NCBI GenBank assembly: GCA_000444245.1 | Contig: ATSW01010644.1 | Span: forward strand, 1 to 22,380 | DNA from: Botryllus schlosseri | Lineage: Eukaryota; Chordata; Ascidiacea; Stolidobranchia; Styelidae | Length of the DNA: 22,380 nucleotides | Reading direction: 5' to 3' | In this document: positions 1 through 9,200 of the stretch, one piece after another | Position numbering within the stretch: position 1 is the stretch's first letter | Layout: each line of letters begins with the position of its first letter | Program-made: the position numbers and the translations under genes | Notes under the pieces: generated by a model | Seen by the model: the letters and a program-made list of their open reading frames with translations, nothing else | Databases searched by the model: none | What the model was told of the DNA's origin: nothing

Positions 1-1019
1 CCTGAAAATTGACCACCAACGTTTGAAGTGTGAGATAAATAGCTGAGGTTTTGGTCCTGAATCTAGCTACAATCCACGCTAACGTGATGTATAGGTGGAT
101 GGCTATGGTGGTAGGTCCAAATGTCAAGTAAGGGATCGCGATAAAACGATTGGGGCCCGTAGAGTCATATGAGAAAAAGATAAAGTAAACATAAAATTCT
201 GCCTTCCACTTAACACAGATGCTGCCATTACGAGAAAAGGTAATGAACGGCTCGGTTATGATATAGCCATTGTGAAAATTTTCTAATGCTTCATTGTGAA
301 AATCGTAATGTTTCATTTGACGAATACAAAAATTTTCATCTTTGTCCGGTGTACGTACGTACAGGCCTACTGCTGCTCGCCAAGCAACAACGGTCAAACT
401 ACGTTTAACTATAAGCATAACCAAACATATAAGTTACTATTGGAAATGAGACTGAGTGGTGATGATTTTCCTGCTACGAGAAGTGGCGTCTGCATGGCGG
501 GTTTTCTTACAATCACGCTACTACGTACGTGTACAATACAATTGTACATCGAATATCTATGTGTGGATGCTTGTTACGCAATGACGAGCAACGCTAGTAC
601 TTCTGACGTAATAATGAGCAGTGGCGTTTGAAAATCAAATCAATAAACCAGGGATAACATCTCTTCCTTGCTAACTAATGACCAGTTTATATCATAGTCC
701 TTGTATACAAATAAAAAGTAATCGTTCTTTCACAAAGAAATCGATTAGATATGTGAAGTAGTCGATTACGATTACGATTACTTCGGATTTTTTTCGAATG
801 TAATCGATTGCGATTACGATTACTTGAAAATGCTGTAATCGTCGTAATCGATTACGATTACTAATCGCGATTACCCCATGTCTGATTATAATTCAATTCA
901 ATTTCAATAGTATTGACCTTGTCATCAATTTTTCGACCTGATTTGAAAGTACAAAGGATATACCTCATAAATGGCGATTGATCCTGCATGGATAAATAAT
1001 ATATTTCCATTCTATACAG
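1..1019. other. Left flank, no gene recognised
   Basis: It is presumably intron or intergenic DNA upstream of the visible tectonic exons. The longest open frame (296-631, plus) has no recognisable motif and no flanking splice sites that fit tectonic. A short GTAC microsatellite lies near 349-362, and the GATTAC-type repeat is listed separately. Confidence 0.5.
731..876. repeat. GATTAC/TAATCG low-complexity repeat, possible transposon end
   Basis: The hexamer GATTAC and its complement GTAATC recur irregularly, for example CGATTACGATTACGATTAC at the start, and the block ends in CGCGATTACCCC. Some hAT-type MITE ends are built of such short repeated words, but no terminal repeats or target duplication were found here. 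Confidence 0.55.
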
Positions 1020-1154
1020 GGGCACAGATGCTATAACTTTAGATAGCAGTCTCTTCACGTTGTTGTCATCCAACACCGATGGCTCCTGTCCGACCACAGT
1101 TAGTACAAGCCAGATTAAATTTAAAGAAGACTCCAGAACGGGTTGTACCATTTC
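1020..1154 (+). CDS. TCTN: Tectonic exon a
   Basis: The acceptor is tctatacag (AG at 1018-1019) and the donor is GTAAGA at 1155. The first base completes a codon from an upstream exon, and the exon ends with two bases (TC) that join the next exon's G to make Ser. It encodes the conserved GSC and TGC cysteine motifs. The minus-strand reading frame over the same bases (861-1151) is a shadow. Confidence 0.82.
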
Positions 1155-3437
1155 GTAAGATTTGCCATTCGCAATAGCTCTGTGACGGTTTCATGCTTTC
1201 TGATACCATTTCAGGTTCAACAGCAGCCAGGATTGTACTGAACTGGACACCACCGTAAGAAGCATTCTAAATATTCCGAGTGCAACTGCGAGAGTCGCAA
1301 GTTACGGGAACACCAATACGACTGATTCATCTTGGGTGCAAGTGGTGGTTAACAGCAACACGAATGTACGTCATATGACTTTTGCTATTCGTTGGAGCTC
1401 ATGATTTCTGTTGCATTACAGGCAGTGTCTGGGAATAGCACTAGCTCACCATGTCAGAACGTAGTCGTAGGCATTGATTACGCGGTTTTGTATGCGAACA
1501 CCGGTAGCCTGTCGAATCCGCAGCCTCAGGTGGTGTCCATCCAATACTCGCTGGTTACAAAGTCGGTGCAGTTTGAGGTAAGGATTTCTCCTGCGTTTGC
1601 TCATTGATTATACATACATATTGTCACGTCTCATGTTTGGTGACCTATTCACCATTGACCCAAAAAGTTTTCATTTTTAGAATATAGTTTCAACTACACC
1701 AACAGGAAATTCTACTTGTAAAATGTGATATTGGCAGCTGATTCAATCTGTAAAATCCATTTGTTCCAAGCCGTCTAAAATTCGGCTTGGAACCAACTAG
1801 ACATGAAACCACTCTGGCATTCTCCCAAGTGAAATCAAGGAAACTACCCATTTCTTAATTTAAACCAATGATAAGTTTTTATAACGGCACTTTCTTATGG
1901 CACTATCAGTGCTGGGATCAAGTCACGTCCCTTGGGCACAATTCAATTCGAGTCACTGCAAATTTTGACTTTAATCAACTTAAATCATGTCAAATCATCT
2001 GATTTGAAGTCAATGTCAAGTCATCAAATATCTTCAGTTTGTGTCGTTTTATTTTTTATGTTCAACCGCACGCGTATATATATAGGATACACCAGTGGTT
2101 ACAATCTCATTCTCAAGGTGACCCATTCAAAAGAATAATTCTTATCGGTAGAATCTTGCAACCCAAACAAATACTCGTACTATTTCTACTGATCCAATTC
2201 TCTACTAGTTGCTGACGATTACCCCTGACGAGTGTCAGCCGAAAATATTCGGGTTCATTTCAATATGAATATACTATTTAACTGATCAAAGTGTTACGCG
2301 AAATGAGTTTAAGCATTGAGTAAGCCGTGGTGCATATATTTTCTAGTTTTGTGATCTCTTAACATCTTCAATTATATTTATTGTTATTTTGGGCGACAAT
2401 TGACAACCCATGCGTTAGGAACCACTGGGCTAGACCTCGCCGAACTTCTCAAATTCGGTACCATACCCTTTCTAAACTAGGTACTAAAGTCACCGCTGTA
2501 ATACATGTTGTATATTGATGAGAATGCTTCTTTGTCTGTGATGTCACTGCTGATGGAACTAACCATATTGAAAACAATCATGGATGTGGGATCCAGTATA
2601 TTAATATTTATCAAATGGCTTTGCGAACTAGAATATTTGATGATCTGAAAATTTACTCAAAATTTGTCTCCTAGTCACGAGTTATTCCATATTCCTCATT
2701 TGCCGAGTTCAGTCTAGTTAATGAAACATGACTCAAATCATTCCAAGTTCCAACACTTGGTAGTTGGTACTGTTAACTGTTGTCAATAAGTTACCTTACA
2801 GAGATGATTAGATGCAAGTACAAAGTTTGGAATACTTAACCTGATTAGTGCCTTCGTATCATAGATATTCTCCCCATATACCAAATAGTTCTAGCCTGCC
2901 TTAAAGGTAAGGTTACCATGTTTTGGAAATGTGAAATTATGACACTTTTTAAAAGAATTTTCCGACCCACAATTCTGGAGTAAAATCCGGAAAAAATGGT
3001 AAATTTTCCTCGATTTTGTGGTTAGTTGACTAAAAAATAGCCTCCGGAGCGTTACTTCAGTGCTGGTTTACTGTATCTCACTCAAATTTTACCCTATATT
3101 TCAACAAAATTCTCAAAAAAGAGGACATTTGGGCGTCCTCTGAGGACACCTTCAAAAAAGTGGATAAATCCTCTTAAAAGGGGATGTATGAATACTTCTA
3201 CGAGTGACCTCTTTCACCGATAGCAATTTGGTCTTGAACAGGTAACTTAAATGTGTGCGTATTTTTCAGTGCATTGGGAATGACTGTTCTACTGCTGGAG
3301 CTACACAATCTTTGGAGATATCCTCATCCGTGACTTTCACTGATGTTTCGTCTCTGCCTGAACCAGTACTACGAGTGCGACCTACCATTGATGCTAGATT
3401 GGCAGCAGACTTCTTTTATCCTTTTACTGTGGTTTGA
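1020..3437 (+). CDS. TCTN: Tectonic (TCTN1/TCTN3-like), last four exons, 5' end outside or unseen
   Basis: Spliced CDS: exons 1020-1154, 1215-1365, 1422-1577 and 3270-3437, ending in TGA. Introns are 60, 56 and 1,692 bp, all GT-AG, and the phases agree at each join. About 202 residues are visible. Tectonics are secreted or membrane-tethered proteins of the ciliary transition zone; with the MKS/B9 proteins they control which membrane proteins enter the cilium. The match to the C-terminal half of remembered human TCTN3 is clear. GSCPTTVSTSQIKF then TGCTI corresponds to GSCSVKRHEVQFG then SGCKL. LYANTGSLSNPQPQV corresponds to LWAYVGLLSNPQAHV. SSVTFTDVSSLPEP followed by DFFYPF corresponds to NFVDITQKPQPP followed by DFFPF. 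The human proteins continue into a hydrophobic tail, whereas this one stops three residues after the FFYPF motif. Upstream exons were not found in 1-1019. Whether it is nearer TCTN1 or TCTN3 is undecided. Confidence 0.88.
1215..1365 (+). CDS. TCTN: Tectonic exon b
   Basis: It is preceded by ccatttcag and followed by GTACGT. It reads FNSSQDCTELDTTV, then VASYGNTNTTDSSWVQVV, which aligns with the human stretch DCSHLQQEI then VAIFGNADPAQKGGW. It carries several N-glycosylation sequons (NSS, NTT). The preceding intron is 60 bp and the following one 56 bp. Confidence 0.85.
1422..1577 (+). CDS. TCTN: Tectonic exon c
   Basis: The acceptor is gcattacag and the donor GTAAGG at 1578; it is phase 0 at both ends. 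It contains SSPCQNVVVGIDYAVLY and the strongly conserved GSLSNPQPQV block. Confidence 0.9.
1578..3269 (+). other. Large tectonic intron with repeat debris
   Basis: This is a 1,692-bp intron between exons c and d. It contains one copy of the 79-bp repeat (2203-2281). A stretch at about 1925-2030 is rich in GTCA-type words and loosely recalls the GAGTC-rich MITE found later. No coding exon is evident. Confidence 0.6.
2203..2281 (-). repeat. 79-bp dispersed repeat, copy 1
   Basis: It is an exact reverse complement of 8823-8901 over all 79 bases by direct reading, and is also related to both arms of the palindrome at 11001-11117. It contains the short inverted words GCTGAC and GTCAGC, 17 bases apart. 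Family unknown; it behaves like part of a small mobile element. Confidence 0.85.
3270..3437 (+). CDS. TCTN: Tectonic terminal coding exon
   Basis: The acceptor is atttttcag; it is phase 0 and ends in TGA. It encodes CIGNDCSTAGATQSLEISSS, then VTFTDVSSLPEP and finally FFYPFTVV. There is no hydrophobic segment after FFYPF. No good splice donor was seen near the stop, and a canonical polyadenylation signal follows 158 bp downstream, so this is probably the true last exon. Confidence 0.88.
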   Translation, partial: CIGNDCSTAGATQSLEISSSVTFTDVSSLPEPVLRVRPTIDARLAADFFYPFTVV

Positions 3438-3594
3438 ACTCCTCATAATAAGCTGTTGTAGGAAGCTATATATGCAATTGAGTATCGCCTACCAAATTTT
3501 GTCATAGTGGATGGACAACTTGACAGTTGAGCACATCGGGATTTGGTTTGATGCACATGTGATCGGCGCTGGCGGCATCATCTACAAATGGTCC

Positions 3595-3600
3595 AATAAA
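3595..3600 (+). terminator. Polyadenylation signal for the tectonic gene
   Basis: This is the canonical AATAAA hexamer, 158 bp after the tectonic stop codon and about 1 kb before the next gene. It supports 3270-3437 being the terminal exon. Confidence 0.6.
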
Positions 3601-4524
3601 GTCATCTTCGCTCATACAGCACTGAGTTCACAGAGTCAATCCTGATGCTTAGAGCTATGGGGCTAATCACTGTTATAAAGCATGGTCTGCAGTTTTGGAT
3701 GTGAAATGCTATGATACCTACTTTATTTCATGAGAAAAATATCGTATTTTCCTTGCACAAATTTCAATGTGTTTTATGTTTTCTAGAAAGAGTAAATGAT
3801 TAAATTTGTAAGGGCCTGGTTTGATGATAGTATTTTATCAGAAGTGAGATTCACACTATAGATTACTAACCTACCGTGGTTAGTAATCTTATTCATACTG
3901 GAAGTTTCTACTGTAGTTTCGTTTGAACTAGAGGCGCTAAAGCGATGAGAAAAGTGCGCGGTTGAGTGAGCGGGAAGCGCGAGGTTTATGGTCAGCTGAT
4001 GTTTTGTTTTTGCCGAAATTAGCTCAAATTTCGACGTTGGTCACAACTCGCAAGTGTATTGTGTTTATGCGCTTTACGGCGTTACATTCCGGAGTGAAAA
4101 GGTTGTCAAATGTACATGAACAGATACGTTAACTTCGCTATTTATAGGTTAATTATATCTTCCATGTTTATAGTTTGTAGACGCCATCTCCACTAAGGAA
4201 GTTATCTACAATCTGCTGCCTCATAACGGCATCTAACATTGACATTGATAACATTGAAAAAGGCTGACGGTTTTAATCTATTACTTATCGAAGCGATTTG
4301 GGGCATAGTTGGAGCTGCAATTTGAAGTTACAAGGAGTTTTGAGTATGAGATGGAAATCACAATTTTTTAATTTTAAGAGTCGCGACTGCATACTTCCGC
4401 ATAGAAATTTGTGTGACTCTACAGTCCCGGCCCTAGTCGTTTGATTTTAGACTGAAATTCTATGCTATACAAGTTCCAAATAATTTCTGTAGGCTGCAGC
4501 TATATATTGCCTTGTTAAACTCAA
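3601..4524. other. Intergenic stretch between tectonic and the COMT-like gene
   Basis: It is mostly AT-rich. A GC-richer patch at about 3940-4110 could be the promoter or a noncoding first exon of the COMT-like gene. An acceptor-like ttctgtag ends near 4492, and a second one, atattatag, ends at 4570, directly before the likely start codon. Confidence 0.4.
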
Positions 4525-4575
4525 ATGTTGTTTCTCCATCGGTATATCTATACAGTAATCAATATTATAGCAACA

Positions 4576-5226
4576 ATGGAAAACGTGACTGACATTGACA
4601 GCATCGTTGGTCATATCAAGAAAAATGCGCGTAAAGGCGACCCAGAGAATGTTTTAAAAGTCGCAGATGACTTTTGCAGTAAGAATGCAAGACGATCGAT
4701 GCACATTGGTCCTAAAAAAGGATCGATTGTGGATGATATCTTTCGTGAACACAAGCCCAAAATTGCGTTGGAACTAGGAGCATACTGGGGATACAGTGCC
4801 GTACGATATGGAAGGTTGATGGAACCTGGCACCAAATACTTCTCGATCGAGTTCAGCCCTCGTTTTCTGCAAGTCGCCAAAGACCTTGTTGAGTTTTCTG
4901 GATTAAGTGATGTAGTTACTTTCATCGAAGGGTCATCGGAAGATGTAATACCACGGTTGAAGAAGGATTACAATATTGATAGTGTTGATCTTGTCTTCAT
5001 TGATCATGACAAAAGCTTGTACAAGCCAGATGTCATCAGACTGGATGAATGTGGATTGCTGAAAAGGGGCTCTGTTATGGCAGCTGATAATGTTCTGCAT
5101 CCGGGCGCTCCTGACTATCTTGAATATGTGCGCAGCTCTCCAAAGTTTACCTCTACTTTTTACGAGTCGAGTTTGAATTACCGTCCAGAAATCAAAGACG
5201 GGATCGAAAAATCGGTCTATCTTTAG
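4576..5226 (+). CDS. COMT: Catechol O-methyltransferase-like enzyme, no intron in the coding region
   Basis: It encodes 216 residues, against 221 for human soluble COMT. COMT moves a methyl group from S-adenosylmethionine to a catechol hydroxyl using Mg2+. SAM-site features are LELGAYWGYSAVR (65-77) and IE at 91-92. Metal and catalytic residues expected from human COMT are all present: Asp143 and Lys146 in FIDHDKSLY, Asp171 and Asn172 in ADNVLHPGAPD. Three substrate-rim positions differ: human Trp38, Trp143 and Glu199 correspond to Arg40, Asp145 and Asn201. The start is chosen at 4576 (CAACAATGG, strong context). An upstream in-frame ATG at 4525 would add 17 residues that include a short hydrophobic stretch. 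An in-frame stop lies at 4516-4518. The intronless frame suggests a lineage-specific or retro-derived copy; the true substrate is open. Confidence 0.9.
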   Translation: MENVTDIDSIVGHIKKNARKGDPENVLKVADDFCSKNARRSMHIGPKKGSIVDDIFREHKPKIALELGAYWGYSAVRYGRLMEPGTKYFSIEFSPRFLQVAKDLVEFSGLSDVVTFIEGSSEDVIPRLKKDYNIDSVDLVFIDHDKSLYKPDVIRLDECGLLKRGSVMAADNVLHPGAPDYLEYVRSSPKFTSTFYESSLNYRPEIKDGIEKSVYL

Positions 5227-6109
5227 ATTATGCCCTATATCATGATGTAATGTAGATCGTTCCAAGCATAATCAAGATTACGAAGCTGTTAGTTTTTTGC
5301 AATATTAGGCCTACATAACTTATAGAAATCCGTTACGTTTATGTACACTAGGATGCAATAGGCCTACATGAGATCCATGATGTTATAATATCCTATTTAT
5401 TCTCTAGAGAGTTTTCGAGATGGATCTAATTAGGCTTCAATGTTAGAACACTAAATTTTTGTTGGTTGAATCCCTCATGTCCCCCTGTGTTATTTATAGA
5501 GAAGTTTTGTCTCAAATCCAATCATATAAAATAGGCCAGTACATGCAATGTGGATCCCTTTGGAAACTAAGCTGAAACTAAAGTGTTGGATAATCAGATA
5601 ATTTATGTAACTTATCACACTGCATTTTCTTTTGACGTAAGACCATCTTCCATTACTAAATCACGATAAAGTGTTGAATCTGGCAAATTGCTCAAAGTTT
5701 CAACATTTTGATAATGATTTCCTTCCAATCGATTTCAAATTTCTTGACAGTTCATATTTCTTCATTTTCTGATAGTGATATCCAGCTCTGTATTTAAGCC
5801 GACTGTAATCTTTTGCTGATATGACAAGTACCTGTAGATGTTGAACATAGTGAATATAATCACCTAATCAGTAATACCACATTGAAATTTGAATGCTCCA
5901 ACCTGTTCGTCAGTCATGAATGTATGACTCAATAGTCCTAACTGTTTTCATTGTTGATATTTACATGTTTACAAACATGCATATATGTGTGCAGTGTGCA
6001 TACTGTATTTTCCATGATTTCGTACATGCAATAATCAGGCAAGATAGCTTTATTTATAATTCCTATTTGATCAGCTATCGAATATATTTCATCTCGTTAT
6101 GCAGTCATT
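5227..6109. other. Intergenic region between COMT-like gene and NCAPG2
   Basis: No gene was recognised. The word TAGGCCTAC occurs twice (about 5307 and 5359). No canonical AATAAA was seen after the COMT-like stop; variant hexamers such as TATAAA occur. The end of this region should hold the NCAPG2 promoter, but no clear element was seen. Confidence 0.4.
6095..6104 (+). promoter_or_regulatory. 3' splice acceptor just upstream of the NCAPG2 start codon
   Basis: The sequence cgttatgcag ends five bases before the ATG at 6110. It could close a 5'-UTR intron or, if this organism uses spliced leaders, serve as a trans-splice acceptor. The sequence does not decide between them. Confidence 0.4.
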
Positions 6110-6280
6110 ATGGTAGTTGCAAACGGTAGCAGACGGGATGATTTGCTGCATAGTGTGGAAGGATTCGTGGAATGCTCGGGATACTTGAGAAAATTGAAAT
6201 CTGATTGCGGTTGGAGTAATCAGCACATTGATTCTGGTCCAGGGAAGAGTGCTGTTGCAAACGTATGCGAAATCATCCAG
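6110..6280 (+). CDS. NCAPG2: NCAPG2 exon 1 (start)
   Basis: It encodes residues 1-57. ATG has A at -3 and G at +4. DLLHSVEGFVECSGYLRKLK matches the human N-terminal helix region, and the exon ends VCEIIQ before GTACGT, phase 0. Confidence 0.87.
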
Positions 6281-9200
6281 GTACGTCTTTCATGCGTCGT
6301 TATATGTCTTGTTGCAGTATTCCAACAGGCTCATAAATTGTCATTGGCGGCGGAATTCTTGATTTCTTTTGCCAAGAAGGAATATGCTTTCCAAAATTGA
6401 AAAACATAGTATCGGTATGTGGAATCCAATCGGTAAGAGAGCCTATATATGATTAAGGTGAACATATCAGATCAAATATTATGATATCTTAGTCAATCAC
6501 GATTTCGAAAATTAAAAGATTCGGCTTATAGCAAATTTTTTCTCGCCTTGATAAACGAGAATTATTTTTCAGCTTAATTCCACTGGGCTGCAGAATTAAA
6601 ATTCAATCCTACCTCACCTTTTAACATTGAGATTTCTCTCCAGGAATTGGACACTCCGCAGTTGAACAAGCTATGGAACAATTCGTTTCAGTGTTGTCTG
6701 CGAGCTTTGCAGAAGGTATCAGAATGTTTAGCAAACGGACAAGAGAAAGCTATGTCGAATCAGGTTAGATCGATTTGTTACAATGTGTTTATCTGGACAT
6801 ATCAATCAATGTTAATGCACAGATCGAATCCAATGAATCATATGCATATCAGACACTGGAACTTGTGTCAATATTGCTGCTCGGTTCGCTCCAAATGAAG
6901 AGTCCATTGGTTGTTGACGGAATGATGCAATGTGCCGAAGTGCTTCACGGTTGGTGTCGCCACGATATCCGTTTGATATTTGAGGCAATCTCAATGTCTT
7001 TTGCAGGTTCTCTGCTTGATATTCATGCAGTCAGGCCATTTTTAGGAGGTGTGATCACAAAACTTTGTGTGAAGTGGTATAAACAGAAATTGATAAACCA
7101 TGAAAAGATGTGTTTGAATGCAATCACTATACTGCTGAGAATGGCTTCTGCAAATCAAAAGGTGATTATTTGAGGCCTATTCACCTTTGTGCCATATGGC
7201 ACTCATCTCTTTCTATAAATTCCACAGCTCTGTATAACGGATATAGATGACTTGTGAATACTTTTTCTCCATTCCACCAATTCTAATTAGCTGGCATTGC
7301 AGAAATCAAAATTGTGTACTTTCTGTTCATTTTCAATTGCGATGTGTAATTGGGATCAATTTAGAAAACGATTCTCGCCGATATATGTAGCATGCAGGAA
7401 TGCATCTCGCTCTTTGACTTCAAAAGACCATCTGCGCCGATTTCAGACCAAGCTGACAAGCCACAACTTGAGGAGAATTTATACGCCGCGGAAACTATTC
7501 AGGTAACAACATACCTATGTCAATTTATTGGTCGCTCTAATCTCGGTGTTTCTTTGTTCAAACAAGTCCGTACAAACTTAATACCGTTATTTCGATTTTC
7601 AATTGAGTTTGTAATGCTTGTCGATATCCAAGCAGCAAATGACGCTTCAGTAATAGAATGGTTGCTCTTGTATACAGCTGCGTCATTAACTAGCTTATAA
7701 TCAATAATCAATGCTAACAAACATGTTCTATCGTGTTGATCGTTGACTGCTTTGTGAATGCCTATAATCCTACGTAATATCCTAGGAGCTGCGAACTTTG
7801 ATCCTGGAAAGCTTTCATCGATTGCAGCTACTCGATAAGGCCATCGGGAGAAAGTTCTTGTGTCATGCAATGTTGCTGCAAGAGGTAGAAAGGTTGTTTC
7901 TTGTTTGATTCATTTCTTACGAAATACGGTTCGGCAATTATTAAGAAATGATGCTGTGAAATTATAATTTTACCTCGGTATCAAAAGAGCATAAGTACAA
8001 CACACGCGCGTCCACCAACTATCACCTGGTCAACTTGAAAGATCATCTCTCTATCAAAAATTGGTGGAAGTGTGGAACAGTATATCGCCGGCATGTAGAG
8101 TTGTAGACATTCAAGTCGAAATACAATTAATTTCTACTGTATCAATACTAGTCACCACTCAAGTTTATCGGACCACGATATGACATATCGATCTCGCCTT
8201 CCGTCACATGCCACCTCATTTTGTCGCTTACCAGTCCTTTTATATTGTCTTTTATTTTTCATTCAGTGTATATGCCTCCTCTTTACACCGCCTAGGCCCA
8301 GGTTGGTGTCTGATTTCAAAGACTACTAGTCGTTAGGGTGGACTGAAAAACAGAAAATTTTGAATTTCAAAATCCCAATTATAAACATCAAGGCCAAATC
8401 ATTTCATCAAATTGTCAACTTGAATCTAAAAGATATGGAACAGCCACCAGCAATCAAAAACTTGTCAGATCTCGAGCTGAAAAATCATTCCAAGGTCATC
8501 ACTATTAAGGCTCCTTGCCACAACCAGGCAGTGGAAAAACGCGTTAAAGTGGTGACCGAAGCATCTTCCCATGTGTCGGGATTTAAACGTAGAGATGGTC
8601 TCATCAGACAAAAACTGAAGTCTCAAATGCAAATGAAATCTTGAATGCGAAACAAGATTTCAAAGTCTGTGCAGACCAATACTGTGGTAGGGAAACCATC
8701 TTCGAAATAATTTTTCAATAGAGAATTGATGTTTTTGTGTTTTAAATATGGATTTGCAATTTATGTGCTTTCAATATGGAGTTGAACAGCTTCTTGCAGG
8801 TACAGAAAACTTCAATATACAATTAAATAGTATATTCATATTGAAATGAACCCGAATATTTTCGGCTGACACTCGTCAGGGGTAATCGTCAGCAACTAGT
8901 AAAGAATTCAAAAGAACATCGTACATCAACAATCGTTGTAACTCATAAGATCAATCACTACACGCTTTTGACATCGTAACCACTGTTTCAGTGCCTAATT
9001 TTACCCAAAAACGGTATAAAAATCAATAATTTGCTTGTAACTATTTTCTGTTTATTTTTAAGACAAAGTTCTGTGGAAGAGAGATAGAAACTTGTTGCTT
9101 CTGCATCTTTTAAGCCCAAAATCAGCTTTCTAGTGTAAGCTGTTATCAATATATAGCGAAATTAGCTATTTTTGGCTCGTTCGGTGAAATTGCACGACCA

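Noticed and set aside
296-631. 111-codon plus-strand open frame as a gene
   Set aside because: It has no recognisable domain, no fitting splice context with tectonic, and a composition like the surrounding noncoding DNA.
731-876. CRISPR-like array
   Set aside because: The word repeats are irregular with no constant spacers, and the window is eukaryotic.
861-1151. Minus-strand open frame as a gene
   Set aside because: It overlaps a tectonic exon on the plus strand that has correct splice sites, phase and family match.
1920-2130. A third GAGTC-rich MITE copy in the tectonic intron
   Set aside because: Only loose GTCA-type word similarity is visible; no shared order of segments or ends could be shown.
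7297-7506. Reading NCAPG2 exon 5 in the frame starting near 7297
   Set aside because: That frame loses the match to the family, whereas the frame from 7365 restores ADIC and FDF motifs and the phase on both sides.
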